Below, piece by piece: positions 4,568-5,272 of a stretch of DNA of 5,272 bases (position 1 is its first letter; every line of letters starts with the position of its first letter). Source of the DNA: Bifidobacteriaceae bacterium. GTDB lineage: Bacteria; Actinomycetota; Actinomycetes; Actinomycetales; WQXJ01. Under the pieces are notes generated by a model. The model ran no database searches, had not been told where the DNA came from, and worked only from the letters and a program-made list of their open reading frames with translations. Location of the stretch: assembly GCA_031272565.1 (NCBI GenBank), contig JAISTN010000425.1, forward strand, positions 1-5,272, written 5' to 3'. A program made the position numbers and the translations under genes.

Positions 4568-5272
4568 ATGCCCGTGACACCCACCACCACCGGACCTGAA
4601 TACCCCCAGCTAAGCCACCGGCAAATCCTCCAGGTGCTGTCCGGCCTGCTGCTGGCCATGTTCGTGTCGAACGTGGCTGGCACCGTGGTAGCCAACGCCC
4701 TGCCCACCATCAGTGCCACCCTGGGTTCCAACCAACAGCAGTACACCTGGATTGTGACGGCGACGCTGTTGGCCTCCACCGCCTCCACCCCAATCTGGGG
4801 CAAACTGGCAGACCTGTTCAACAAGAAGACCCTGCTGCTGGTGGGCTTGGCCTTCTTCATCTTGGGTTCCGCCCTGGCCGGCGCCGCCCACCTGATTGGC
4901 GGCGACGCCCACGCCACCAGTTTCCTGATCGGCTTCCGGGCCATCCAGGGCGTTGGCCTAGGGGCCATGATGTCCCTGACCCAGGCCATCATCGGTTCGA
5001 TCATTCCGCCCAAACAGCGCGGCCGCTACATGGCCTACACCGGCGCCACCATTGCCACCGCCACCGTGGTGGGCCCCCTGGTGGGCGGCTTCATTGTCGA
5101 CACCTCGTGGCTGGGCTGGGAATGGTGTTTCTGGTCGGCCGTGCCGTTCGCCGTCCTGGCTGGCGGGGTGCTGCAGTTCCAACTCAAGGTGCCGTTCCGC
5201 AAGCGGCCCAACGCCACGGTCGACTGGCTGGGCGGCGCCCTGGTGACGGTGGCGGTCAGTTCGCTGCTGATC
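4568..5272 (+). CDS. MFS multidrug transporter, DHA2 (EmrB/QacA) type, 3' end cut off by the window edge
   Basis: Proton-driven drug or toxic-compound exporter of the cytoplasmic membrane, by family. The ATG at 4568 opens a frame of 235 codons to the window end with no stop. AAGGGG lies 6 nt upstream (4556-4561). TM1 is about 22-44 (LSGLLLAMFVSNVAGTVVAN), followed by ALPTIS. TM2 is 59-76, and motif A is GKLADLFNKK at 78-87. TM3 is about 88-110, motif B is RAIQGVGLG at 124-132, and motif C is TVVGPLVGGFI at 166-176 in TM5. WLGWEWCFWSAVPF (181-194) marks TM6, and VDWLGGAL (218-225) the next segment, as in 14-TM members. The antiporter motif C argues for export rather than import. The substrate cannot be read from sequence. 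It is transcribed away from rplS, and the palindromes in the shared spacer may be its control sites. A full member would be roughly twice this length. Confidence 0.9.
   Translation, partial: MPVTPTTTGPEYPQLSHRQILQVLSGLLLAMFVSNVAGTVVANALPTISATLGSNQQQYTWIVTATLLASTASTPIWGKLADLFNKKTLLLVGLAFFILGSALAGAAHLIGGDAHATSFLIGFRAIQGVGLGAMMSLTQAIIGSIIPPKQRGRYMAYTGATIATATVVGPLVGGFIVDTSWLGWEWCFWSAVPFAVLAGGVLQFQLKVPFRKRPNATVDWLGGALVTVAVSSLLI

Overview
The window looks like a piece of a high-GC Actinomycetota chromosome. The strongest reasons are the DUF2469 protein (an actinobacterial hallmark family), the bL19 / RNase HII / signal peptidase I / DUF2469 neighbourhood, frequent GTG and TTG starts, and GC-rich third codon positions. 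The RNase HII and transporter sequences look most like those of Micrococcales, Actinomycetales or Bifidobacteriales, but I cannot name a genus.

Layout. Seven genes run leftwards on the minus strand, from about 4296 to beyond base 1: rplS (bL19 with an unusual acidic tail), rnhB (RNase HII), lepB copy 1 (type I signal peptidase), a DUF2469 gene, lepB copy 2, a small zinc-ribbon-like protein, and a membrane protein cut by the left edge. Gaps are short (91 nt at most) and two junctions are 4-nt stop/start overlaps (GTGA and ATGA), so co-transcription and translational coupling are likely. At the right, a 14-TM-type (DHA2) multidrug MFS transporter gene reads rightwards from 4568 and runs off the window. 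It has no stop codon here. The 271-nt divergent spacer (4297-4567) carries an 18-bp near-perfect palindrome, a 12-bp perfect palindrome, a possible folded leader for each gene, and no convincing sigma-70 promoter by eye.

How the genes fit together. bL19 is a ribosomal large-subunit protein, RNase HII removes RNA:DNA hybrids and misincorporated ribonucleotides, and the two LepB paralogues cut signal peptides from exported proteins at the membrane. DUF2469 has no assigned role. The two leftmost genes are a hypothetical pair (soluble Cys-rich protein plus multi-TM membrane protein) that I do not recognise.

No CRISPR array, insertion sequence, tRNA or rRNA is visible. This is mainly an ordinary housekeeping locus. 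Its less ordinary points are the duplicated signal peptidase flanking DUF2469, the bL19 tail, the unclear rnhB start, a 20-codon ORF overlapping the lepB start, the operator-like palindrome, and the unassigned two-gene module.
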